Shown in pieces: positions 27,088 to 35,458 of a DNA stretch of 64,000 bases; position 1 is the first letter of the stretch, and each line of letters starts with the position of its first letter. The translations under genes were made by a program, and so were the position numbers. The notes under the pieces were generated by a model. The model saw only the letters and a program-made list of their open reading frames with translations. It was not told the origin of the DNA and made no database searches. The DNA comes from an uncultured Alphaproteobacteria bacterium (lineage in GTDB: Bacteria > Pseudomonadota > Alphaproteobacteria > Micropepsales > Micropepsaceae). Location of the stretch: assembly GCA_903897605.1 (NCBI GenBank), contig CAIUCH010000057.1, positions 62,001-126,000 of the forward strand. Reading direction: 5' to 3'.

Positions 27088-27384
27088 ATGCCTTATGCCG
27101 TGCATTATCTGGATCGGGCGGATGCGGGCGATATTCGCCAGCAGCATCGGGAGGCGCATATTGCCTACCGTAAAGGGTTGGGCGGGAAACTGCTGCTGGC
27201 GGGGCCTTTGCTATCCGAGGACGGCAAACCGATCGGAAGCATGGTGCTGTTGGAAGCAGAAAGCTTGCCAGAGGCCAAGACCATCGCGAACTCCGACCCT
27301 TATGCTGTCGCAGGGCTCTTCGATCAGATAATGATTCATGGCTACAAAATTATGGCGATGAACCTTCCGCCTTCGCGCGGATAA
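27088..27384 (+). CDS. YCII-related domain protein
   Basis: A 98-residue alpha-beta protein of the YciI-like/YCII family, a single-domain ferredoxin-like fold. The start has a GGGGGAGGGG ribosome site. Visible family features are HYLDRADAGDIRQQHREAHI (His near residue 22), GGKLLLAGPLLSEDGKPIG, VLLEAESLPEAKTIANSDPY and the FDQIMIHGYKI tail. Enzymes of this family include the dehydrochlorinase TftG and related lyases in aromatic pathways. Here it follows the HpaB/FAH operon at 92 bases and may act on a reactive intermediate. The role is inferred. Confidence 0.78.
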   Translation: MPYAVHYLDRADAGDIRQQHREAHIAYRKGLGGKLLLAGPLLSEDGKPIGSMVLLEAESLPEAKTIANSDPYAVAGLFDQIMIHGYKIMAMNLPPSRG

Positions 27385-27417
27385 AAGCCCAGGACGGCGA
27401 GGCGGTATAATCGGAAG

Positions 27418-29052
27418 TCAGGCGCCTGCGCGCATCTTTTGGACCATGGTGTCCAAATTATCCGGCAAGCTGTTACCCCGCCATGCGATATGAAAATCGG
27501 GTCGTGCGAGCACCAACTCTTCCTTATATACAGCCAAGCGATCGCATGGCTGAATATCCAGGACTTTAAGCGGAATTCCCAGGCGCGTTGATGCCAGCAC
27601 AAGCGAGCCTATCTCTGCTGACGGGTCAAAGCGCAACAGCGAATATCCAAGCCCGAGCGCGTCATAGATGGATCTTCCGTTCGCAAACCAGAAGTGGGGC
27701 AAACGGCAGCCCGGCACGGTCGAAGTTGTAAATTTGTCTATTGTATAGGGCGGCGCTTTTTCCCCATCGTACATGATGATGGGAGATTGATCATAGTAAT
27801 AGCCGAAATTCAGACCGGCGCAGCAATATTGCCGGACATTCAAATCGTAAACCGCCTTGCCGAATTGTTCGCGCGCCAATTTGCCCTCCTCGCCAGGCGC
27901 CTCGACCGCCGCCGGTACTTCTCGGCGATGCCGAATTGCTCCCAAGGCATGGTTCATGGCGAAATGAGAGACTTGCTCGGTGATGGGCCCCCGCTCGGCC
28001 ATATAGGCGTCGAGGATGGAGTCATCGGCCCAGCCGTCTATCGCTGCGGCCAGAAGCCAAGAGAGATTCATGGCATCGGCAATGCCGGCGTTCATGCCGT
28101 AGCCGGCATAGGGAACCCACAAATGCGCGCTATCTCCACTTATGAAAATCCGGCGGTCGCGGAATCGATCCGCAACCAATCGGCGGCCAATCCAATCTTC
28201 TTTGCTTATGATTTCGTATTCAAAGTCGCTATCGACGCCCAATATTGTTCTTATCGAGCTGTCACGATCGATGGAGTCGAAGTCCGTCTCATGCTCATAA
28301 AGATAATTGTGGATCAGCCAGGTTTCCTTGCCATCAATGGCAATGGTGTTGCCGGAGCGTCGGGGATTGAGAGACAAATTCATCCAGCCGGGCCGGCCAG
28401 GTATAAGGGACAAAAGCTTGGGCGCGCGAATATAAGTGGATTGGGCCCTTTGCACGATCGCGTCGCCAATCAGGTTCGCGCCAATCAAATTTCTTACAAG
28501 GGAACGGCCGCCATCGCATCCAATTAAATATTGAGCCCGAATCGTCCTTGTCGAGCCATCCGACAAATTGCGCACTATGGCGTTGATCCCCGTCTGATCT
28601 TGCTCTGCGGCAGTCAACTCGCATTCGTTGAATATTGAGATGCTTGGGTTCCGGCTTGCAAAGGAAAATAGTATCGGCTCGAGGAAGATTTGATTTATGC
28701 GATGTGCGGGTTCGGGGGTTGGCCACCAGGTGTCGGGTCCATCGAATGTTGTCCGGCGTTCCGCTGCGGAGGGGATTGGGATCCTGGTAATTTCAGCTCC
28801 CGTGACTGTCGTGCGATAAACGCAGTCATTCGGATAATCTTGGGGCAGTCCGGAATTGCGGATCTCGTCCGCCACGCCCAGCAGACGGAATATCTCCATG
28901 GTTCGCGCAGCCACATGATTGCATTTGACGCTGGGCAGCACCCCCGTCTTTCGCAATTCCACAATTCCGACGCGAACGCCTCTGCGGGCGAGATCCATTG
29001 CCAAAGTGAGTCCGACAGGACCGGCTCCGGAAATCAACACCTGGAATTGCAT
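27418..29052 (-). CDS. FAD-dependent aromatic-ring monooxygenase (phenol hydroxylase/TfdB type)
   Basis: A 544-residue single-component flavoprotein hydroxylase. The N-terminal GxGxxG motif is ISGAGPVGLTLAMDLARRGV at residues 8-27. The second and third FAD motifs are QYLIGCDGGRSLVRNLIGAN near 175 and RIFISGDSAHLWVPYAGYGM near 300, the GD motif. Length and layout fit PheA/TfdB/MhpA-type hydroxylases, with a C-terminal thioredoxin-like domain. The protein is not kynurenine 3-monooxygenase, which is shorter and has different motifs. A GAGGT ribosome site lies inside the end of the preceding aminotransferase gene, 6 bases away, so the two are in one minus-strand operon. Substrate not known; likely a phenol, hydroxybenzoate or hydroxylated heterocycle. 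Confidence 0.85.
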   Translation of the reverse strand: MQFQVLISGAGPVGLTLAMDLARRGVRVGIVELRKTGVLPSVKCNHVAARTMEIFRLLGVADEIRNSGLPQDYPNDCVYRTTVTGAEITRIPIPSAAERRTTFDGPDTWWPTPEPAHRINQIFLEPILFSFASRNPSISIFNECELTAAEQDQTGINAIVRNLSDGSTRTIRAQYLIGCDGGRSLVRNLIGANLIGDAIVQRAQSTYIRAPKLLSLIPGRPGWMNLSLNPRRSGNTIAIDGKETWLIHNYLYEHETDFDSIDRDSSIRTILGVDSDFEYEIISKEDWIGRRLVADRFRDRRIFISGDSAHLWVPYAGYGMNAGIADAMNLSWLLAAAIDGWADDSILDAYMAERGPITEQVSHFAMNHALGAIRHRREVPAAVEAPGEEGKLAREQFGKAVYDLNVRQYCCAGLNFGYYYDQSPIIMYDGEKAPPYTIDKFTTSTVPGCRLPHFWFANGRSIYDALGLGYSLLRFDPSAEIGSLVLASTRLGIPLKVLDIQPCDRLAVYKEELVLARPDFHIAWRGNSLPDNLDTMVQKMRAGA

Positions 29053-29058
29053 GGGACC

Positions 29059-30264
29059 TCAGATGGCGGTGTGCGGCTGGATTGCGGCGATACTTGATGC
29101 CACGCGCGAAACATTTTCGCGGGTTAATCCAGCGACATTTATGCGCCCGGTGGAAATCATGAAGATGTGATGTTCCTCCTTAAGGCATGAAATGGCATCC
29201 GGAGTGAGATTGAGCATCGAGAACATTCCCTTTTGGCGCGCAATGGAGCTGTAATCGCGATTGGAATACTTTGTGAGCTCCCGGGCAAAAAGAACGCGCA
29301 TCGCGGCGATTCGCGTCCGCATCGCCTCGAGTTCGTGCTCCCACAGGATGCGCAATTCTGGATGCCCCAGAATGTGCGCCACGACGGAGGCGCCGTGATC
29401 AGGCGGCATGGAGTAATTGGCCCGGATGGCTTTGGCGATATGTTCCTGAAGGGTTATCGAAGCAGCGCGGCTTTGCGCAATGGTGGTGAGCGCGCCGACA
29501 CGGTCCCGATAGAGCGAAAAATTCTTCGAGCAGGAACTTGCCACGAACAGCTCTGGCAGTTGCTTGGCAAACAGGCGAATGGAATAGGCGTCCTCGTTCA
29601 ATCCGTCGCCAAATCCTTGGTATGCAAGATCAATCAGGGGCGTCGCGCCCTTATGCCGAAGCAAATCGGCGATGATGCTCCAATGCGATGGCTCCAGATC
29701 TTCGCCAGTGGGGTTGTGGCAACATCCATGCAGAACCACGACGTCATTGGGTTGGGCCGCCCGAAGCGCGCCAATCATTTCGTCGAACAGCAACCGGCCA
29801 GAAGGGAGATCGTAATAGGGATAACGCTGGATAGTCAGGCCGCCTGCGGCAAATATTGGCTGATGCGTGGCCCAACTGGGGTTCGGCAGCCATATCTTCG
29901 AGGTTGGCGAATTGGTCCTCAGGAAGTCCGCGACAAGGCGAAGCGCGCCTGAACCGCCAGGTGTTTGGACGCTGCGTATCCGGCCGTCATATTCGGCCTC
30001 ATAGTCCGAGCCAAATAACAGCTCCGCTATCTTCGTGTTGAATTCGGGGCTGCCGGCAGAGGACAGGTAGGATTTGCTGGCTTGGTGGTCGATCAGCCAT
30101 TTTTCCGCCGCCTTGACGCTTGGAAGGACGGGCGACAGCCCTTGGTCGTCCTTATAGATCCCAATTCCCAGATCGATCTTGAGCGGCGAGGAATCGGCTC
30201 GATACGCCTGCGCAATTCCCAGGATGACGTCGGGAGGAAGTTGATCGAGACCTGAAAAGAGCAC
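29059..30264 (-). CDS. aromatic/aspartate aminotransferase (PLP fold type I)
   Basis: A 401-residue class I aminotransferase, like AspC/TyrB. It begins at GTG 30264 with AAGGA upstream. Visible features are the N-terminal KIDLGIGIYKDDQG, the HGCCHNPTGEDL block near 190 (Asn contacts PLP), LIDLAYQGFGDG with the Asp-Tyr pair, the PLP-lysine motif SCSKNFSLYRDRVG near 255, and an Arg in STGRINVAG near 385 expected to bind the substrate carboxylate. Candidate substrates are aspartate, tyrosine, phenylalanine or kynurenine. It lies with the FAD monooxygenase and divergent to the MFS gene, across a spacer with the shared motif. Confidence 0.88.
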   Translation of the reverse strand: MLFSGLDQLPPDVILGIAQAYRADSSPLKIDLGIGIYKDDQGLSPVLPSVKAAEKWLIDHQASKSYLSSAGSPEFNTKIAELLFGSDYEAEYDGRIRSVQTPGGSGALRLVADFLRTNSPTSKIWLPNPSWATHQPIFAAGGLTIQRYPYYDLPSGRLLFDEMIGALRAAQPNDVVVLHGCCHNPTGEDLEPSHWSIIADLLRHKGATPLIDLAYQGFGDGLNEDAYSIRLFAKQLPELFVASSCSKNFSLYRDRVGALTTIAQSRAASITLQEHIAKAIRANYSMPPDHGASVVAHILGHPELRILWEHELEAMRTRIAAMRVLFARELTKYSNRDYSSIARQKGMFSMLNLTPDAISCLKEEHHIFMISTGRINVAGLTRENVSRVASSIAAIQPHTAI

Positions 30265-30295
30265 TTGTGATCCTTTTGAAGGGGTCCTGGACCTA

Positions 30296-30345
30296 GTAAC
30301 GAATTATGATATATGCTTTTGTAGAATATCACTTGATGCATAACC
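30296..30345. promoter_or_regulatory. shared promoter motif, copy 2
   Basis: The divergent spacer between the aminotransferase and the MFS gene repeats GTAACGAATTATG (at 30296) and GCATAACC (at 30338) seen at 23363 and 23393. The distance between the two words is 42 bases here and 30 in the other copy, so it is two separate words with variable spacing. A common regulator probably controls both promoters. Confidence 0.5.
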
Positions 30346-30393
30346 GGGCTATAGATTCAAATAAAAAACCGGTGGCTCAGGCGGGGAAAGCGC

Positions 30394-31659
30394 ATGTTTG
30401 CAGGCTTAGCGAGCTGGAGAGATGCGGAGCCGCAGGGGCGCGATGGCTTGAAAAGCCTGTTCGCTTCTTGGGTCGTCCTCTTTGGGGTCGTTGGTATCCC
30501 CGCCATCATGCTCCCGGTGCTTTATGCGGGAATCGTGAGCGACACGGGCTGGTCCCGTGGTGCGGTCGCCAGCGGGATATCGGTCCGCTTTGCCACCGGC
30601 GCCATCGCCGCATTTTTCATCGGCGCCATCGTCGACCGGTTCAATACCAAACCGACTGTCATCATGCTTTCGTTGTTGGGCGGCGCGTCCCTTGTCCTGT
30701 TCAATTTTGTGCATAGCCTGCCTGGGTTCTATCTCGTCAATGCCCTGCTGGGAATTAGCCAGCTTGGTCTGGCCCCGGCGCTCAAGATTTATCTTTCGAA
30801 GTGGTTCAACAAGAATCAGGGCTTGGCGATCGGTGCCGCACTGACGGCCCTAAGTGTTGCGGGCGTGGTGGTTCCGTTGCTGGTGACTTCGCTCAATGCT
30901 CAATATGGCTGGCGCCTCACTTCGATGATCATGTCCCTGCCGGTCTGGATCGCCGCTTTGCCGGCATTTTTCTTCCTGGCGAAGGACAAGCCGATCGACG
31001 AGGCCACGGCGGAAGCTGCTGCATTGCAGCTTTCCAAGGGGCGCAGAGACGAGGGAATTTTCTCGCGTCTGATGCATTCGCCGATATTCTGGGTGGTTCT
31101 ATTTTCCAACTTCCTGATTGGAATGATCGATCACGCGATGTCGGAGCACCTGGTGATTTACTTCGACAAGGATTTGCATTTTGGCGCTCAGACGGCCGCA
31201 ACCGCCTTCACGCTTCTGATGTTGATGAGCAATTTTGGCAAATTTTTCTACGGGTGGCTATTTGACCGATATTCGACAAAGGGCATTGCGCTTTGTTGGT
31301 TTATTGCGGCAGCCGGCATTGTTTATGCCACCCAAATTCACAGCTTGGCTTCTCTTTGGACGTTTGCGGTGATCTATGGTCCGTGCCAGGCGGGCATGCT
31401 GCTGAACATGGCCATCCTCTGCAAGCATCTCTTCGGTCCACAAGCGCTTGCGAAATCAATCAGCGTAATCAGTGGTGTCTATTATCTGGGTGGCGCAGTA
31501 GGGCCGGGCTTTGCCGGCTATATGTTCGATGCCACGGGGTCCTATCATTCGGCTTTCCTGATTGTAGCGGTCACCGCCGCAGTGGCCGGCGTGATGGTTT
31601 TGTCGCTTAGCGGGGTAAAAAGATACGCACCGCAAGCAGCGGCGAAGCAGCCGGTGTGA
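30394..31659 (+). CDS. MFS transporter (oxalate/formate antiporter-like or aromatic acid carrier)
   Basis: A 421-residue major facilitator with twelve predicted membrane segments. Visible elements are ASWVVLFGVVGIPAIMLPVL, GWSRGAVASGISVRFATGAI, GALLGISQLGLAPALKIYLS-like NALLGISQLGLAPALKIYLS, QGLAIGAALTALSVAGVV, KWF in the cytosolic loop, and FFYGWLFDRYSTKGIALCWF in the second half. The family resembles OFA-type carriers and other monocarboxylate transporters. The likely substrate is the aromatic compound degraded by the adjacent genes. Start ATG 30394 has GGGGAAA upstream. Confidence 0.85.
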   Translation: MFAGLASWRDAEPQGRDGLKSLFASWVVLFGVVGIPAIMLPVLYAGIVSDTGWSRGAVASGISVRFATGAIAAFFIGAIVDRFNTKPTVIMLSLLGGASLVLFNFVHSLPGFYLVNALLGISQLGLAPALKIYLSKWFNKNQGLAIGAALTALSVAGVVVPLLVTSLNAQYGWRLTSMIMSLPVWIAALPAFFFLAKDKPIDEATAEAAALQLSKGRRDEGIFSRLMHSPIFWVVLFSNFLIGMIDHAMSEHLVIYFDKDLHFGAQTAATAFTLLMLMSNFGKFFYGWLFDRYSTKGIALCWFIAAAGIVYATQIHSLASLWTFAVIYGPCQAGMLLNMAILCKHLFGPQALAKSISVISGVYYLGGAVGPGFAGYMFDATGSYHSAFLIVAVTAAVAGVMVLSLSGVKRYAPQAAAKQPV

Positions 31660-31743
31660 TCGGGCACCGTTAGATGGGACATCCCGTGAAGCATCTGTCC
31701 ATCAAAGAAGCAATTCCGTTGAGGCTTGAGGGCAGCTAGGGCT

Positions 31744-32763
31744 ATGGCTCAGATAATTCTAGGAATGGGTGTTTCCCATACGCCGCAACTTCATACGCCC
31801 GCGGAAGATTGGGATATCCGAGTGGAAGCGGATCGGCGCAACAAGGCCCACAGATTCCGGGGAAAAACATACGACTGGGACGCGTTGAAAGCCCTGCGCC
31901 AGTCGGAAAACCTTGCCAATGAAGCGCAACTTGAGCACCGGCAGGCGCGGTTGGGGCGTGCCCATCAAGCTCTCGAAGATCTGGCACAAATATTCCAGAA
32001 TGCCAAACCCGATGTCGCGGTCATTGTCGGCAATGACCAGCATGAATTGTTTGATGACAGCGTCACGCCCGCCTTCACGGTGTATTGGGGCGACACGATT
32101 GAAAATGTGCCCCGTTCCCAAGAGCAAATTGCGCGGCTGCCGGCGGGTATTCATATTGCCGATCACGGTCATGTGCCCCCGCAGACAGAAGTCTATCCCG
32201 GAGCGCCCAAGCTGGGCCTTCATATAATTCAGAATTCAATCGCCGATGACTTTGATGTTGCCCAGTCTCGATTTCTGCACAAGGTCGATCCAGGACATAG
32301 CATCCTTAGCGGCATTCCCCACGCCTATGGATTTATTTATCGCCAGATAATGAAAGACAAGGTCATTCCGAATGTTCCCATTATTCTGAATACCTTCTAT
32401 CCGCCGAACCAACCCAGCGTGCGCCGGTGCTTTTCATTCGGACAATCCATCGGTCGGGCGATAAGGAGCTGGCCGGACGATTGCAAAGTTGCGGTAATCG
32501 GTTCGGGTGGTCTAAGTCATTTTGTGGTCGATCCGCAATTTGATCGGGCATTTCTTGAGGCGCTTGGCCGGTATGATGTGGATGCTCTCGCCAAGCCAGG
32601 TGAGGCGTTATATCAATCCGGAACGTCCGAATGTAAGAACTGGATCGTGACTGCGGGCATCCTTTCGACGGCAACTCTGAAAATGAATTTGTTGGGTTAT
32701 GAGCCATTCATCCGTTCCGAAGTGGGAACTGGGACAGGCGCTGCATTCGCATATTGGGTGTGA
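31744..32763 (+). CDS. class III (LigB-type) extradiol ring-cleavage dioxygenase
   Basis: A 339-residue LigB-superfamily protein. GMGVSHTPQLHTPAEDW near residue 8 contains the first His ligand. VIVGNDQHELFDDS near 97 has the conserved Asp-x-His; GHSILSGIPHAYGFIYRQI near 184 and KVAVIGSGGLSHFVVD near 250 give the other His and the catalytic region. The C-terminal NWIVTAGIL and GTGTGAAFAYW blocks resemble protocatechuate 4,5-dioxygenase beta and gallate dioxygenase. It opens a catecholic ring next to a hydroxyl. The ring-fission aldehyde would be the substrate of the aldehyde dehydrogenase that starts 2 bases after its stop. ATG 31744 is preceded by GAGGGCAG and an A-G-rich spacer. Confidence 0.85.
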   Translation: MAQIILGMGVSHTPQLHTPAEDWDIRVEADRRNKAHRFRGKTYDWDALKALRQSENLANEAQLEHRQARLGRAHQALEDLAQIFQNAKPDVAVIVGNDQHELFDDSVTPAFTVYWGDTIENVPRSQEQIARLPAGIHIADHGHVPPQTEVYPGAPKLGLHIIQNSIADDFDVAQSRFLHKVDPGHSILSGIPHAYGFIYRQIMKDKVIPNVPIILNTFYPPNQPSVRRCFSFGQSIGRAIRSWPDDCKVAVIGSGGLSHFVVDPQFDRAFLEALGRYDVDALAKPGEALYQSGTSECKNWIVTAGILSTATLKMNLLGYEPFIRSEVGTGTGAAFAYWV

Positions 32764-32765
32764 CA

Positions 32766-34241
32766 ATGAACAGCAATATTCCAAATCCTGAAGCAAGATC
32801 ATTCCTGGAAATTGCACATGGCCACTTTATCGATGGCTCCTGGTCGTCGGAAGGCGGCGAACGGATACCGATATTCAACCCGGCGACGGGATCCGCAATT
32901 GCCAGCGCAGCCGCGGGCGGGGTGGGTGATATTGACAAGGCGGTGACTTCTGCGCGGCGGGCATTCGTCAAGTCGGATTGGGCCGGCATGTTGCCTTCGG
33001 TCAGGGGGAAATTGCTTTGGCGAATTGCGGATCTGATCGAGAAGAACGGTGCACAACTCGCCGAGCTCGAATTCCTGAATAACGGAAAGGCGCGGGACAT
33101 CGTTGCGCAGCGGGATGTTCCCGCCGCGGCTGACGTTTTCCGGTATTTTGCGGGATGGGCCACCAAGATCTACGGACGGACGGCGGCGATATCGCGTCCC
33201 CATTTGCATGCTTATACGCTTAAGGAGCCTATTGGCGTTGCCGGCTTGATCATCCCATGGAATTTTCCGCTGCTGATGGCGGCCTGGAAATTGGCACCGG
33301 CATTGGCTGCGGGTTGTTCGTGCGTCTTGAAGCCGGCGGAAGAGACCCCGCTGACCGCGCTTCGGCTGGTGGAACTGGTGCTGGAAGCCGGCGTCCCGCC
33401 AGGCGTGGTGAATTTGGTCACCGGATATGGGCATGTTGCGGGCGCCGCGCTTGCTGCTCATGACGGCGTCGACAAGATTGCCTTCACTGGCTCAACAGAA
33501 GTCGGCAAATTGATTGTCCTGGCAGCGGCTGGAAATCTTAAGAAGCTATCGTTGGAGCTGGGTGGCAAGTCGCCAACCATCATCTTGCCGGACGCCGACA
33601 AAAGCGCCGCGAAAATGGCGGCGGCAGGAAGTATTTTCTTTAACGCAGGGCAAGTGTGTGCCGCCGGTTCGCGCCTTTTTGTGCACAAATCGATTTTCGA
33701 TGAGGTCGTCGAGTCCGTCGCTCAGCGTGCCAAGGCGATCCGCGTGGGTTCCGGGGATGAGCCGGAAACGGAAATGGGCCCCCTGATTTCAAAGAAGCAT
33801 CTGGAAAGAGTGGATGGCTATGTGCAGGGAGGCATCAAGCAGGGCGCCGAAGTGTTGGCGGGTGGCGGCCGTATAGACCGCGACGGATATTTCTTTAACC
33901 CAACCGTCTTGGTTGGAGCAGATCCAAACATGGAGGTCGTGCAGGAAGAAATCTTTGGACCTGTCCTGGTGTGCGATTCCTTTGAAGATTTGGATGAAGT
34001 GGCTGCCAAGGCGAATAGCAGCATCTATGGATTGTCGGCCTCGATTTGGACGCGAGATTTGAAGGCGGCGCATACGCTCGCCCGCAAACTGCAGGCCGGA
34101 TCCATTCTGATCAACGCTGGTGGAGGCCTGGATCCAAATCTGCCATTTGGGGGGTATAAGCAATCAGGCTGGGGCCGCGAATTTGGCGAAGATGGTTTGG
34201 AGCTTTACCTTCAAACAAAATCCGTGGTCATCGGGGGCTGA
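32766..34241 (+). CDS. aldehyde dehydrogenase (ring-fission or betaine-aldehyde type)
   Basis: A 491-residue NAD(P)-dependent aldehyde dehydrogenase. EPIGVAGLIIPWNFPLLMAA near 160 is the cofactor region, FTGSTEVGKLI the Rossmann motif near 243, LELGGKSPTII the catalytic Glu near 264, and FNAGQVCAAGSRLFV carries the catalytic Cys near 298. EIFGPVLVCDSFED near 398 is the second conserved block. It is coupled to the extradiol dioxygenase gene. By analogy with HpaE, 2-aminomuconate semialdehyde dehydrogenase or CHMS dehydrogenase, it may oxidise the semialdehyde that the dioxygenase makes. An NAD-type specificity is not decided. Confidence 0.85.
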   Translation: MNSNIPNPEARSFLEIAHGHFIDGSWSSEGGERIPIFNPATGSAIASAAAGGVGDIDKAVTSARRAFVKSDWAGMLPSVRGKLLWRIADLIEKNGAQLAELEFLNNGKARDIVAQRDVPAAADVFRYFAGWATKIYGRTAAISRPHLHAYTLKEPIGVAGLIIPWNFPLLMAAWKLAPALAAGCSCVLKPAEETPLTALRLVELVLEAGVPPGVVNLVTGYGHVAGAALAAHDGVDKIAFTGSTEVGKLIVLAAAGNLKKLSLELGGKSPTIILPDADKSAAKMAAAGSIFFNAGQVCAAGSRLFVHKSIFDEVVESVAQRAKAIRVGSGDEPETEMGPLISKKHLERVDGYVQGGIKQGAEVLAGGGRIDRDGYFFNPTVLVGADPNMEVVQEEIFGPVLVCDSFEDLDEVAAKANSSIYGLSASIWTRDLKAAHTLARKLQAGSILINAGGGLDPNLPFGGYKQSGWGREFGEDGLELYLQTKSVVIGG

Positions 34242-34295
34242 TTGCTATCTCCGAGTGCCATGGTCAATTGTCATTTTTTTCGCGAGAAAGTCTTG

Positions 34296-35132
34296 TCAAC
34301 TCGCGTGTCGATTTTTGCGCTGGCCGCGGACGGGCGTGCTGGCTGACTGTGTGTTGCTGACCTGTCTACGGCTCCATGCACCAGAACCCATGGTGGACGA
34401 TATCTGGGCGGTACAGTCGGTGAGCAATTTCACGATTGCGGGATTGGGTCCAGCCGCCAATGCTGTCGAAGGCATTACGACAGCGACAACGCCCGCAATT
34501 TGATCATTATGGTCGAATACGGGTGCGGCGATGCTGCCAATACCAGAGCCTCGCGTATCGGTTTCAAAATCATAGTAATGCGCCATAATGAATTTGTGGC
34601 GGTCCTCGGGATAATTGTTCTGGAAGGGAGCGCCGTCTTCCTCGGCAACTCTCGAGAAGGCGCTAAGCACGCGGGCGCTGGGCGAATTGGGCATTTTCAG
34701 ATTCGTACCGGGCCGAACGACAATCGTGGGCGACTCGTTGCTCGGGATGCAGGTGAGAACCACGCCGCCTTCCCCCGATTGGGTGGAGAGAATGACGGAA
34801 TGCCGTACCTGATCCCTTAAGCGTGAAAGATGGGGCGGCGCGACATGCACGAGGGCGTTCTGTTCGAGCGCGATTTGCCCCAACACAAACAATTTCGTGC
34901 CCAAGCGATAAGCTTCCAGCGGCTCCGCTTTCTCGATGAATCCAAGCGCGCGCAGGGTGCTCACATGCCGTGATATGCGCGGCAATGTCATTTTTAGCGC
35001 CCGGGCCAGTTCGGTCAGACGAACCGGTTCGCGAAATTCAGCCAATGCGTCCATTACTTTCGCGGCAACGATGACCGTTCGAACGGTGCTGTCATTGTCC
35101 AGGGTCTTTGATTTTCCGGTGCTTCGTTTCAC
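34296..35132 (-). CDS. IclR-family transcriptional regulator
   Basis: A 278-residue IclR-type regulator. The start at GTG 35132 is uncertain, as no strong ribosome site is seen. The N-terminal winged-helix has LTELARALKMTLPRISRHVS near 43, then a linker (GFIEKAEPLEAYRLGTKLFV) and a C-terminal effector domain with GGVVLTCIPSNESPTIVVRP, and SGIGSIAAPVFDHNDQIAGV near 225. IclR proteins often control aromatic catabolic genes and bind their own metabolite. It lies between the dioxygenase/ALDH pair and the ThDP enzyme, and is the prime candidate regulator for this half of the island. Confidence 0.88.
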   Translation of the reverse strand: MKRSTGKSKTLDNDSTVRTVIVAAKVMDALAEFREPVRLTELARALKMTLPRISRHVSTLRALGFIEKAEPLEAYRLGTKLFVLGQIALEQNALVHVAPPHLSRLRDQVRHSVILSTQSGEGGVVLTCIPSNESPTIVVRPGTNLKMPNSPSARVLSAFSRVAEEDGAPFQNNYPEDRHKFIMAHYYDFETDTRGSGIGSIAAPVFDHNDQIAGVVAVVMPSTALAAGPNPAIVKLLTDCTAQISSTMGSGAWSRRQVSNTQSASTPVRGQRKNRHAS

Positions 35133-35458
35133 AATCAGACTTTCATCGCTTCAATGCCGAACCGGCATGGAAATCCATCCCCAACCTCAATTGCCGAGGC
35201 GTTTGGAATGGCAGCCGATAATTTCACCCGAATACAGACTTAGACCAGTTATTCGGTCGGGACCAAGTGACGGTAGCGGCCCCAACCCCCTGAGGGATCA
35301 AACGCATTTGCAACTCTGCGGTAGACTAACGTAAAATGAAATAGTATTCCATAATACGATAATTGCCGGCCAAGTCGACCGTCCAGCCCCCCGGGGCCTG
35401 GCTGGCTTGGCCGCAGCAGCGGGTCGGATTTGTTGGTCGCAATGGCAAAGAGGTCGGT
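35133..35458. promoter_or_regulatory. divergent promoter region, IclR regulator and ThDP enzyme
   Basis: This 326-base spacer has no gene. It becomes AT-rich after about 35325, with TAACGTAAAATGAAATA at 35327, a weaker match to the shared GTAACGAATTATG motif, and GTATTCCATAATAC, which is a degenerate palindrome. This is where an IclR autoregulatory site would be expected. Nothing else is visible. Confidence 0.4.

Noticed and set aside
27418-29052. FAD monooxygenase as kynurenine 3-monooxygenase
   Set aside because: Length (544) and layout fit the PheA/TfdB group, not the shorter membrane-linked kynurenine enzyme.
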